The translations under genes and the position numbers were made by a program. This document shows positions 23,308 to 31,048 of a DNA stretch of 38,113 bases, piece by piece. The notes under the pieces are model-generated. The model made no database searches. It was not told where the DNA came from and was given only the letters and a program-made list of their open reading frames with translations. The first letter of the stretch is position 1. Each line of letters begins with the position of its first letter. This DNA is from Lachnospiraceae bacterium (GTDB taxonomy: Bacteria > Bacillota > Clostridia > Lachnospirales > Lachnospiraceae): positions 1 through 38,113 of the forward strand of contig JAIKZD010000016.1 of the NCBI GenBank assembly GCA_024682555.1, given 5' to 3'.

Positions 23308-26000
23308 TGAGCGAGCATATTACCATAGGAATACTTGCACACGTTGATGCCGGAAAGACCACTCTTTCCGAGGCTTTGCTGTACCTTTGCGGAGCCATAA
23401 AAAAGGCCGGAAGGGTGGATCACAAGGATTCGTTCCTGGATACGGATTCCCTTGAAAGAGAGCGGGGTATCACCATTTTTTCCAAACAGGCAAAACTGAA
23501 TATCGGTGAGTATGACGTTACTCTGTTGGATACTCCGGGACATAATGACTTTTCCCCCGAGGCGGAGAGAACTCTTCAGATACTGGATTACGCCATACTG
23601 ATAATAAGCGCTGCCGATTCCGTAACGGGCCATACCGTAATGTTGTGGAAGCTGTTGTCACACTATAATGTTCCGGTTTTTATCTTTGTGAATAAGATGG
23701 ATCAGCCCGGAGCCGATAAAGACGGCATACTTGAAAAACTCAGGGAAAAGCTGGCCCCTTCCTGCATCGACTTTACCCATGATATAAACGATCCGTTTAT
23801 CTGCGAGGATATAGCCGTCTGCGATGAAAGACTTCTTGATAATTATTTAAACGGCGGAGAGATCAGCGCTGATGATGTGAAGGAGCTGATAAGGGAGAGA
23901 AAAACCTTTCCCTGCCTTTTCGGTTCCGCCTTACAGATGACGGGGATAAAGGAGTTCATCGACATCCTGGCTTCATACATGAAAAAGCCGGAATATCTCG
24001 ATGAAACCGGTGCAAGGGTATTCAAAATATCCCGGGATGAGCAGGGAAACAGGCTTACATGGATGAAGCTTACGGGCGGAAGGTTATATGTAAAGGAATC
24101 CGTAAGATACAGTGTGAATAATACATCCTATGATGAAAAGGCCGATCAGTTAAGGATATATTCCGGAGAAAAATATGAGCTAAGGGAAAGTATCTGTGCG
24201 GGGGAAATAGCAGCGGTCACCGGTCTTACCAAAACCATGGCGGGGCAGGGACTTTTTTCCGAAAAGGGCAATAACACCAATCTGATGCAGCCTGTCATGA
24301 GCTGTGAGATCATTCTACCCGAAGGCACGGACAGACATAAGGCCTTCAGGGACTTAAAGACCATCGAGGAAGAGGAGCCCATGTTATCCGTTGCCTGTGA
24401 AGAGGAAACGGGAAGCATAGAGGCCAGGGTAATGGGCAGGGTCCAGATGGAGGTGCTTGCCGCCCGGATAAAGAGCCGGTTCGGATATGAAATAAGCTAC
24501 GGCAGCAGCCGGATAGTGTATAAAGAGACAATACTCAATACGATAGAAGGCGTGGGCCATTTCGAGCCCTTGAGGCATTATGCGGAGGTTCATTTGAAAA
24601 TGGAGCCCCTTGAACCCGGAAGCGGGCTGGTATTTTCAAGCGATTGTTCCTTCGATCTGCTTGACAGAAACTGGCAGAGGCTGATACTTACGCATCTAAG
24701 TGAAAAAAAGCATCGCGGGGTGCTTACGGGCTCCGAGATTACAGACATGAAGATAACCGTCATCGGGGGAAAGGCTCATGAGAAGCATACCGAAGGCGGA
24801 GACTTCCGACAGGCCACCTACAGGGCCGTGAGACAGGGGCTGATGATGGCCGAAAATCTTTTGTTGGAGCCTGTCTACAAATTCACCATAGACCTTCCGC
24901 TTAACAGTCTGGGAAGGGCAGTAAGCGATATACAGAGAATGTACGGTACCGTTGATGAGCAGAAGCAGTATTCCGATAAGGCCATCATAACAGGAAGGGT
25001 TCCCGTATCCGAAGCAGGTGATTATGCCGGGGAGCTTTCCTCATATACCAGGGGTTTCGGGATCATCACCCTTGAGCCCGCAGGCTACGCGCCCTGCCAC
25101 AATGCGGAGGAAATAATAGAAACGGCGGGTTATGATCCGGAAGCGGATACCGCTAATCCGTCAGCCTCTGTTTTCTGTTCTCACGGAACAGGTACCCTGA
25201 TCCCTTATGATAAAGTGTATGAATATATGCATGTGGATACGGGATTTAACAAAGAAACGGAAAGAAAGGCCGTGACAGATCTGACGGAAAGCGGTATCAC
25301 GTCAAACGCTCCAAACTCCTCTTCAGGCAGATCAGATGACCCTGAGGGAAAAAAAGATGCAAGGGCAGCAGAAAATGAGCTCAGATCGATCTTTGAGAGA
25401 ACCTACGGTCCCATACGGAAAAAGGAATATAACAATGATCCCCTGAAGGATGTCAAAAAGCCCCCCAAGGCACCTGTTTACAAGGGCAGGCCACAAAATC
25501 CAAAGGACGAGTACCTGTTAGTGGACGGATATAATATCATCTTTGCCTCGGATGAGCTTAAAAGCCTTGCAGCCATGGATATAAATGCCGCAAGAGACCG
25601 CCTTATCGACATCCTTATTGACTTTAAGGGATACAGGAATGAAAATGTCATCCTTGTGTTTGATGCCTACAGGGTGTCCGGCGGAAAAGAAAGAGTGATC
25701 AGGCAGGGCAACATAGACATAGTCTACACGGGCGAAGCGGAGACTGCCGACCAGTATATTGAAAAATGCGCCCATTCACTGAAAAAGGACTATAGGGTAA
25801 CCGTTGCCACCAACGATCAGGTGGAACAGGTCATAATACTCGGAAGCGGAGCGCTGAGGATGTCCGCCCGGGATCTTTTACATGAAATAGACGAGTCTAG
25901 AAAAGCCGTTAACGAATATATAAAGGCCGCCGGACTTACCGGCAAAAGCATAAAGAATACCATGGAGGACAAGCTGAACGAGACAGGGGGACGGTGCTGA
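23298..26000 (+). CDS. Tet(M)/EF-G-like translational GTPase fused to a Rae1/YacP-type NYN nuclease
   Basis: The 900-residue protein combines two parts. Residues 1 to about 640 form a ribosomal-protection-type translational GTPase: G1 AHVDAGKTT (14-22), G2 RERGIT (54-59), G3 DTPGH (78-82), G4 NKMD (132-135), then EF-G-like domains II to V. The domain IV loop (about 490-515) reads HEKHTEGGDFRQATYRAVRQ and is unlike the loops of Tet(M) and EF-G. A disordered linker (about 645-735) leads to a NYN domain (737 to about 880). It resembles Bacillus subtilis Rae1/YacP, with VDGYN, VFDAYR, ETADQYIEK, VATNDQVEQ and SARDLLHEI. The acidic residues D743, D789, D818 and D840 are all present. Rae1 cuts mRNA in the ribosomal A site, so the protein may bring this activity to stalled ribosomes. 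GTG 23298 follows AGAGG with 6-base spacing; ATG 23307 overlaps the preceding TAA. Confidence 0.9.
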   Translation: MALMSEHITIGILAHVDAGKTTLSEALLYLCGAIKKAGRVDHKDSFLDTDSLERERGITIFSKQAKLNIGEYDVTLLDTPGHNDFSPEAERTLQILDYAILIISAADSVTGHTVMLWKLLSHYNVPVFIFVNKMDQPGADKDGILEKLREKLAPSCIDFTHDINDPFICEDIAVCDERLLDNYLNGGEISADDVKELIRERKTFPCLFGSALQMTGIKEFIDILASYMKKPEYLDETGARVFKISRDEQGNRLTWMKLTGGRLYVKESVRYSVNNTSYDEKADQLRIYSGEKYELRESICAGEIAAVTGLTKTMAGQGLFSEKGNNTNLMQPVMSCEIILPEGTDRHKAFRDLKTIEEEEPMLSVACEEETGSIEARVMGRVQMEVLAARIKSRFGYEISYGSSRIVYKETILNTIEGVGHFEPLRHYAEVHLKMEPLEPGSGLVFSSDCSFDLLDRNWQRLILTHLSEKKHRGVLTGSEITDMKITVIGGKAHEKHTEGGDFRQATYRAVRQGLMMAENLLLEPVYKFTIDLPLNSLGRAVSDIQRMYGTVDEQKQYSDKAIITGRVPVSEAGDYAGELSSYTRGFGIITLEPAGYAPCHNAEEIIETAGYDPEADTANPSASVFCSHGTGTLIPYDKVYEYMHVDTGFNKETERKAVTDLTESGITSNAPNSSSGRSDDPEGKKDARAAENELRSIFERTYGPIRKKEYNNDPLKDVKKPPKAPVYKGRPQNPKDEYLLVDGYNIIFASDELKSLAAMDINAARDRLIDILIDFKGYRNENVILVFDAYRVSGGKERVIRQGNIDIVYTGEAETADQYIEKCAHSLKKDYRVTVATNDQVEQVIILGSGALRMSARDLLHEIDESRKAVNEYIKAAGLTGKSIKNTMEDKLNETGGRC

Positions 26001-26085
26001 TGTCCTGTCTTTGCGCGTCGATCGGGGTGTTTCAGTCAGAGGACTGTCCCCCGATTGATTCCCTGACTGCCTCCCTGACTGACTG
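25982..26085. repeat. REP-like repeat, copy D, spanning two convergent gene ends
   Basis: The left unit begins GACAGGGGGACGG at 25982 and continues to about 26009 (ending TGTCCTGTC). It encodes the last codons and stop (TGA 25998-26000) of the GTPase-nuclease gene. The right part (about 26021-26085) contains ATCGGGG (26021-26027) paired with CCCCGAT (26048-26054) and a GACTGTCCCCC core. It encodes the C-terminus and stop of the minus-strand GH28-like gene. Copy A shares the TCCCC(C/T)GATTGAT segment. Confidence 0.7.
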
Positions 26086-27360
26086 AAAAATGTTTCTTTT
26101 GGATTCGTCGATGAAGATCCTTAAGCCGGATATATCTGTGCTTTTCGCATTGATGATGCACAGAGCCGAAGGAGGGGCAGTGATGAAGGGTGTAGCTTCG
26201 CATGGGCGAAGATCCCTTTCTTCCCGGATTTTGCCGGAGCCTTTTTTTATGTTAAGGCTGACGTTTGAGAAAGTAACGCCGCTTATGTTTGACGGTTCAT
26301 CCCCGTAGATAAGGATTCCGTTTTCGCTGCTGCATTTTATGTCCCTGAAGGTGACATTTTTAATATGTCCGATTTTTGTCCCGGGTCTTCGTTTTACGGC
26401 GGTGACGGCTATCGGCTCGGCGTCTCCCCACCAGTGCTCTTTTGACACAAAATGAGTATCGATCCTTATATTTTCAAATCGAACGTTTTCTATATTTCCT
26501 TTGTCTCTGAGCTGGAGGGATATGCCTCTGTTTGAGTCCGTTATCCTGCAGTTATTTACGGTTATATTTCTGAAAGTATCCTCGCTTTCGGTGCCGATCT
26601 TAATGGCTGAGCTTGTTGAACTCAGATCACAGTCCTCGACGGTTATGTTTTCGCAGAAACCGTAGGCTCCACCATAGGATGTGTTCTTAAAAACGATACA
26701 GTCATCGGCACTGCGGATTTTGCAGCCGGTGATCATCACATCCCTGCAGTGATCCGGATCTATCCCGTCACAATTGGCTAACAGCCGGTTATTAAGTATG
26801 TTTATGTTACTTATCGTGACTGATCTGCAGCCTACCATGTGCAGTGTCCAGAATGCACTTTTCCTGAGGGTAACATCCGACACGCTCAGATTACCTGTGT
26901 TTTCAAAAAAAATGAGGGGTACTCTCGGATAAAAGCTTCCGTCTATATGATGGGGGCTTATTTTTCCATAGAATAATTCCTCGTTTCCGTCTATTGTTCC
27001 CTTCCCGGAAATCTTTATATTATCGGCATCTTTTGCGTAAATAAAGAAGAGATTCGGGCATCCGTCATAATCACAGTTTTCATAGGTCGGTATGTTCACT
27101 GCGCTGCCGGACAGATCTGCCCCGCCCGTCAGATCAAAATCATCTATTCTGTCTCCGGCTTTAAGTACAGTGCCTTCTTCTATGTGAAATTCAACGTTGG
27201 ATCTTAATACAAAAGCGCCGGATCTGTAAATGCACTGCCCTGTGAGCAGTACCAGTCCGCCGCCGTTTAATGCGCATTCATCAATAGCAGCCTGAATAGC
27301 TGCAGTGTCATTTGATATCCCGTTACCGACCGCGCCATAATCCCTAATATCGTAGATCAT
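26032..27360 (-). CDS. GH28-family beta-helix hydrolase (polygalacturonase-like)
   Basis: Starting at 27360 the product has 442 residues and folds as a right-handed parallel beta-helix. It begins with the family's usual DIRDYGAVGNGISNDTAAIQ segment. GH28 catalytic motifs are visible: NCDGIDPDHC in place of NTDG with its Asp, and SADDCIVFK with the paired Asp. The third motif reads SSAIKIGTES in place of the GHG-type motif, as in many bacterial members from memory. A longer frame to 27498 is unlikely, because an internal -35/-10 promoter (27414-27443) and a good AGGGAGA ribosome binding site (about 27368-27374) sit before the ATG at 27360. No signal peptide follows that start, so it is probably cytoplasmic and acts on imported galacturonan- or rhamnogalacturonan-type oligosaccharides. 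The C-terminus is encoded by a REP-like repeat. Confidence 0.85.
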   Translation of the reverse strand: MIYDIRDYGAVGNGISNDTAAIQAAIDECALNGGGLVLLTGQCIYRSGAFVLRSNVEFHIEEGTVLKAGDRIDDFDLTGGADLSGSAVNIPTYENCDYDGCPNLFFIYAKDADNIKISGKGTIDGNEELFYGKISPHHIDGSFYPRVPLIFFENTGNLSVSDVTLRKSAFWTLHMVGCRSVTISNINILNNRLLANCDGIDPDHCRDVMITGCKIRSADDCIVFKNTSYGGAYGFCENITVEDCDLSSTSSAIKIGTESEDTFRNITVNNCRITDSNRGISLQLRDKGNIENVRFENIRIDTHFVSKEHWWGDAEPIAVTAVKRRPGTKIGHIKNVTFRDIKCSSENGILIYGDEPSNISGVTFSNVSLNIKKGSGKIREERDLRPCEATPFITAPPSALCIINAKSTDISGLRIFIDESKRNIFQSVREAVRESIGGQSSD

Positions 27361-27413
27361 AGAATTATCTCCCTGTTTATGTTCCGGCGGTCCGGTACCG
27401 GTTTCATAATCGA

Positions 27414-27443
27414 ATACTAACATCATTATCTGAAAAGTGTCAA
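27414..27443 (-). promoter_or_regulatory. Promoter of the GH28-like gene
   Basis: On the minus strand, -35 TTGACA (27443-27438) is followed after 18 bases by TAGTAT (27419-27414), or after 17 by the overlapping TTAGTA. Transcription would start near 27407, about 47 bases before the ATG at 27360. Confidence 0.65.
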
Positions 27444-27458
27444 CGTTTTTTTGGATCG

Positions 27459-27480
27459 GGCTCAGGATCGGCTCAGGATC
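27459..27480 (-). promoter_or_regulatory. Tandem 11-base direct repeat upstream of the GH28 promoter
   Basis: Two perfect adjacent copies of GGCTCAGGATC (27459-27469 and 27470-27480 on the plus strand) lie 15 bases upstream of the -35. The 11-base period is about one helical turn. AraC-family activators bind direct repeats in this position, and an AraC gene ends 21 bases away, so this is a candidate activator site. It is inference without a second copy at the divergent promoter. Confidence 0.45.
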
Positions 27481-27501
27481 GTGCTCGGAGTGTTTCATGG
27501 A

Positions 27502-28335
27502 TCAGCCCTGGGAGCGCACCCGGCGGAAGGTTCGCGGGGACATGTTAAATTTTTTCCTGAACAGATCCTTGAAATAGTTGCTGCTGTTGAATCCGCAGCT
27601 TAAGGCGATCTTTGTAATGGAATCATCTGTCGTGAGAAGCATCTGTGTTGCCTGCCGTAAACGGATATAGTTGAGATATTCCTTAAAGGTATAGCCTGTT
27701 TCCTTACTGAATTTTTTGGAAAAATGTGAGGGACAGAGATGGAAATGGCCGGCTATATCATCAAGGGATATGGTACTATTGTAATTAAGGGCGATGTAGT
27801 TGATCGCCTTTTCTATCACGGGACTGATGTCTATGCTGTTTTCGGGGTGCTCCCTTGTAAATACCCCGCCTCTTTGGATCAGGAGTACCAGATTCAGCAT
27901 ATACATGATCATAAAGTCGGATGAATAATCATCCGGTGTCGCGCTTTCTTCCAGCATAAGGCTGAATATCCGCTCTAATTTGTCCTTCATGGATGAACCG
28001 AGGACAACCTTACAGGTGGTATTGAGAGTATCATGTATTTCGGGATGATATTCAAACAGGGGAGCAGGCAGAAGCGACAGATCAACTGCAACAACTATCC
28101 TCTCGCTTGGTTCAAAACCGTTATAGAGTGTGCTGTGAGGATCCCGTGCCTTGACAATGAAGAGATCCCCGGGGCTGAGATGGTAGCGGTGCCTGTTGGC
28201 GGTATAGACGCAGGAACCGCTTTTTAAGTAGTATATCTCGGTGTAATTATGGGAATGTTCATAGTTCATTCCAAAGGAGGGGTGACGTATCTGCCTTTCT
28301 ATATACAGTGTATGCTCGCCGTAATCAATGTTCAT
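27502..28335 (-). CDS. AraC-family transcriptional regulator (cupin plus HTH)
   Basis: The 277-residue protein has an N-terminal cupin sensor domain at about residues 10-90 (YEHSHNYTEIYYLKSG, HRYHLSPGDLFIVKARDPHS) and a C-terminal AraC double helix-turn-helix at about 180-277. The first helix pair is SLDDIAGHFHLCPSHFSKKF. The second ends in the conserved TKIALSCGFNSSNYFKDLFRKKF, followed by MSPRTFRR. It probably senses a sugar and activates the adjacent GH28 gene and the divergent transport operon. AAAGGGCGG lies about 8 bases before the ATG. The gene is divergent from the solute-binding-protein gene, with about 256 bases between them, and 141 bases separate its end from the GH28 start. Confidence 0.93.
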   Translation of the reverse strand: MNIDYGEHTLYIERQIRHPSFGMNYEHSHNYTEIYYLKSGSCVYTANRHRYHLSPGDLFIVKARDPHSTLYNGFEPSERIVVAVDLSLLPAPLFEYHPEIHDTLNTTCKVVLGSSMKDKLERIFSLMLEESATPDDYSSDFMIMYMLNLVLLIQRGGVFTREHPENSIDISPVIEKAINYIALNYNSTISLDDIAGHFHLCPSHFSKKFSKETGYTFKEYLNYIRLRQATQMLLTTDDSITKIALSCGFNSSNYFKDLFRKKFNMSPRTFRRVRSQG

Positions 28336-28413
28336 ATTGTTTTACCGCCCTTTTCACGATATTTTCCGAGTAAATTTAACTAATATTACCCTAAAATTCA
28401 CATCTATATCCCA

Positions 28414-28422
28414 AGTATAACA
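28414..28422 (-). promoter_or_regulatory. Candidate extended -10 promoter of the AraC gene
   Basis: On the minus strand TGT-TATACT (28422-28414) is an extended -10 element. Initiation would be near 28407, about 70 bases before the regulator's ATG. TTGACA also occurs overlapping it upstream, but at the wrong spacing. Confidence 0.4.
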
Positions 28423-28470
28423 TGTCAATCACAAAAAATCAGTGGTAATTTAAAAAAACAGCTATTTTTT

Positions 28471-28479
28471 TGGTATAAA
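28471..28479 (+). promoter_or_regulatory. Candidate extended -10 promoter of the sugar-transport operon
   Basis: TGG-TATAAA (28471-28479) lies after a T-run in the A+T-rich divergent intergenic region, about 112 bases before the solute-binding-protein ATG. No consensus -35 is visible, as expected for an activator-dependent promoter. Confidence 0.4.
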
Positions 28480-28591
28480 TGCGCGAAAACCCATAATAGA
28501 ATTTTAGTATCAAATCAGATCCGCTGTGATGATCCTTTTGGTCCGGGGACATTTTACAGCATAAAAAAGTAAAAAGGGAAAGGAGCAACAT

Positions 28592-30019
28592 ATGAAAAAG
28601 AAGGTATTGGCAACATTACTTGCCGCATCGATGATATTGGGGTTAACGGCCTGCGGCAGTGGTGCATCAAACGCGGCAGTGACCGAAACAGGTGACAGTA
28701 AAGAGGCGGTTGAGACCGAAGTTAACGCAGAGGAAACAACGGAAGCGGCAGAAACCGCGGAAACAACGGAAGCGGCAGAAACCGCGGAAGTAACGGAAGA
28801 CGGCACAGTAAATCTGAGAATGGCATGGTGGGGTTCCCAGACCAGACATGATATTACGGTTGAGGTAATTGAAATGTATGAGAAGGAACATCCCAATGTT
28901 CATATCGATTATGAATTCTATGATTTTGACAGCTATTTCACCAAGCTTAAAACCCTTGTGGCCTCCGATCAGGTATGGGATATCTTCCAGCTTGGAGGAA
29001 ATTTCCCCGAGTATATCGACAAAATATATTATATGAATGAATTTATAGATAACGGAACAGTTGATACATCAGGGATCTCGGATGCTTATCTGAAGATCAC
29101 CCAGGATACCGAAGGCAATCAGATCGGTCTTTCCAACGGCCTTAACACCTACGGAATAGCATACGATGTTGATATGTTTAACGAGGCGGGTGTTCCCCTT
29201 CCGACACAGGACTGGACATGGGATGATTTCAAAGATGCAGCCATGAAAATACATGAACATACCGGCAATTTCGGATCATCGGGATTTACGTCGAGTGAAT
29301 TCATAGCGGGATGTTCCACATATATAGCACAGCAGGGCAATGTAGGAGAATACGGTTTCTTCAATCTGGATCTTGACGGAATGGGATTTGATGACGCGCA
29401 GATGCTCACTCCCTACATCCGGATGAGGGCTGATCTCATAAGTGCGGGAGCATCGCCTGATGCCGGAGCGGAAATGGAGATCACCGATATCGAAAACGAC
29501 TTCCTGGTAACGGGAGAGGCAGCAATGACCTGGGTAGCCGTAAACCAGTTTCCGACCATATATGATATATGCGCAGAGGAGGGACGTACCCTTGCCCTTG
29601 CACCGGTTCCCCGTGTAAAGAAGGACGGCCCTTCGGGAACAGTGATCCAGTCATCCCAGATGTTATGTGTATCCAAAGATTCTCAGTATAAGGAAGAGGC
29701 AGCCAGATTTATAAGCTGGTTCCAGAACAGCACAGAATGTAATGCTGTACTCAGAGGAGAGAGAGGCATACCTATTAATGACGATGTCCGTAAGGCACTT
29801 GAAGCGGAAGCTACCGACGGACAAAAGGAAATGTATGATTATGTTACTCTGGTAGGTACATTTGAGACGCCTGAAAAGATCAATGTTTTAAGCCCTGCAG
29901 GCCAGGATGAGGTTGTTGATAATTACCGCAACTATATCCAGCAGGTCGTTGCCGGAGATATCACGGCAGAGGAAGCGGCAGACAAGACTTACGAGGATGC
30001 CTGCAAGCTCTTTGAATAG
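28592..30019 (+). CDS. Sugar ABC transporter solute-binding lipoprotein
   Basis: The 475-residue product is an extracellular solute-binding protein of the type-1 (MalE-like) family. A lipoprotein signal with lipobox LTAC (Cys about residue 21) is followed by an acidic linker containing a 9-residue tandem repeat. The binding domain begins VNLRMAWWGSQTRHDI and has the usual family segments, such as IGLSNGLNTYGIAYDVDMFNEAGV, AAMTWVAVNQFP, and APVPRVKKDGPSGTV near the domain interface. It captures an oligosaccharide outside the membrane and delivers it to the two downstream permeases. AAAGGAG with good spacing precedes the ATG. It is the first gene of the operon and divergent from the AraC gene, which probably controls it. 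Confidence 0.95.
   Translation: MKKKVLATLLAASMILGLTACGSGASNAAVTETGDSKEAVETEVNAEETTEAAETAETTEAAETAEVTEDGTVNLRMAWWGSQTRHDITVEVIEMYEKEHPNVHIDYEFYDFDSYFTKLKTLVASDQVWDIFQLGGNFPEYIDKIYYMNEFIDNGTVDTSGISDAYLKITQDTEGNQIGLSNGLNTYGIAYDVDMFNEAGVPLPTQDWTWDDFKDAAMKIHEHTGNFGSSGFTSSEFIAGCSTYIAQQGNVGEYGFFNLDLDGMGFDDAQMLTPYIRMRADLISAGASPDAGAEMEITDIENDFLVTGEAAMTWVAVNQFPTIYDICAEEGRTLALAPVPRVKKDGPSGTVIQSSQMLCVSKDSQYKEEAARFISWFQNSTECNAVLRGERGIPINDDVRKALEAEATDGQKEMYDYVTLVGTFETPEKINVLSPAGQDEVVDNYRNYIQQVVAGDITAEEAADKTYEDACKLFE
28732..28785 (+). repeat. 27-bp in-frame tandem repeat in the lipoprotein linker
   Basis: Two perfect 27-base units (28732-28758 and 28759-28785) encode ETTEAAETA twice, with a partial third copy after them. 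Such in-frame repeats change linker length by slippage without disrupting the binding domain. Confidence 0.85.
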
Positions 30020-30041
30020 TGGATTTCATTTTATACCTGTT

Positions 30042-30076
30042 CTGTGCGGGTGCACCTTTTATGTGTACCCGCACAG
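30042..30076 (+). terminator. Intergenic hairpin between binding-protein and permease genes
   Basis: CTGTGCGGGT (30042-30051) and ACCCGCACAG (30067-30076) are perfect 10-base arms. GCAC and GTGT extend the stem to 14 base pairs with loop CTTTTAT. A short ATCCCTTTT follows. A leaky terminator or 3'-stabilising hairpin here would give more binding protein than permease from one operon. Confidence 0.7.
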
Positions 30077-30127
30077 ATCCCTTTTAAATATGTTTAACAG
30101 ATCAGTATGACAGGGAGGAACATCATT

Positions 30128-31048
30128 GTGTCTAAGGATAGAGAAAGGACCGTAACTTTTTCAGGATTCTTTGATAATGATCAGACAGCGGGATACATAT
30201 TTGCATTTCCGTTTATATTCGGATTCATATGTTTTTCGCTGATCCCCATAATCACATCTTTTTACTATTCATTTACCGATTACGGGATGGGGAGCAAGGC
30301 AATAACCTTTGTGGGATTAAAGAATTTCCTGAATCTTCTGTCTGATGATGTTTTTATCAAGTCCCTTGGCATAACGTTAAAATATGTAGTCCTGTCGGTG
30401 CCGCTTAAACTGGCTTTCGCCCTGCTTGTTGCCTTTGTCCTTACCAGAAGGAGCAGCATGGTGACCCTGTACAGATCACTGTATTATGTTCCTTCGCTTG
30501 TAGGGGGAAGCGTAGCGGTCGCTCTCGTATGGAAACAGCTGTTTGCGCGCAAGGGACTGTTCAACATGGTCCTGTCCGATATGGGACTTAAAACCGTCAA
30601 CTGGTTCGGAGATCAGAAACTGGCTTTGTATCCCCTTATCTTAATGACAGTATGGCAGTTTGGTTCATCCATGATCATATTTGCAGCCGGGCTTAAGGAG
30701 ATACCCTCCACTTATTATGAAGCCGCAAAGATCGACGGGGCAAACGGATGGCAGACATTTACAAAGATTACTCTCCCCTGTTTATCGCCGATCATACTCT
30801 ATAATCTGGTCATGCAGACGATACAGGCATTTATGTCATTCACCCAGGCGTTTGTTATCACCCAGGGCGGTCCCAATAACGGAACCCTGCTGTATGCACT
30901 TAATGTCTACAATCAGGCATTCAAATATGATCATATGGGGTATGCCTGTGCCATGAGCTGGTTCATGCTTGTGGTCATGAGTCTTATAACTCTTGTGATA
31001 TTTAAGACATCCAGATTCTGGGTATTCTCGGAAGGAGGTGAAGACTGA
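30128..31048 (+). CDS. Sugar ABC transporter permease (MalF/UgpA-like)
   Basis: The product has about six transmembrane segments and the permease EAA loop, visible as EIPSTYYEAAKIDGANGWQTF, which docks the ATPase. The first hydrophobic segment is GYIFAFPFIFGFICFSLIPI, usual for the MalF branch of sugar importers. An in-frame ATG at 30107 has no Shine-Dalgarno; the GTG at 30128 follows AGGGAGG (30112-30118) at 9-base spacing and is preferred, giving 306 residues. It overlaps the next permease by one base in TGATG, so the two are translationally coupled. No ATPase gene is in the operon, so a shared MsmX-type ATPase encoded elsewhere is likely. Confidence 0.93.
   Translation: MSKDRERTVTFSGFFDNDQTAGYIFAFPFIFGFICFSLIPIITSFYYSFTDYGMGSKAITFVGLKNFLNLLSDDVFIKSLGITLKYVVLSVPLKLAFALLVAFVLTRRSSMVTLYRSLYYVPSLVGGSVAVALVWKQLFARKGLFNMVLSDMGLKTVNWFGDQKLALYPLILMTVWQFGSSMIIFAAGLKEIPSTYYEAAKIDGANGWQTFTKITLPCLSPIILYNLVMQTIQAFMSFTQAFVITQGGPNNGTLLYALNVYNQAFKYDHMGYACAMSWFMLVVMSLITLVIFKTSRFWVFSEGGED

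Noticed and set aside
23298-26000. Plain tetracycline-resistance gene
   Set aside because: The GTPase resembles Tet(M) overall, but the domain IV loop is different, a nuclease domain is fused, and no mobile-element context is present, so resistance is not supported.
27361-27498. N-terminal extension of the GH28 protein (46 residues)
   Set aside because: The extension holds a promoter and ribosome binding site, does not resemble the family N-terminus and is not a signal peptide.
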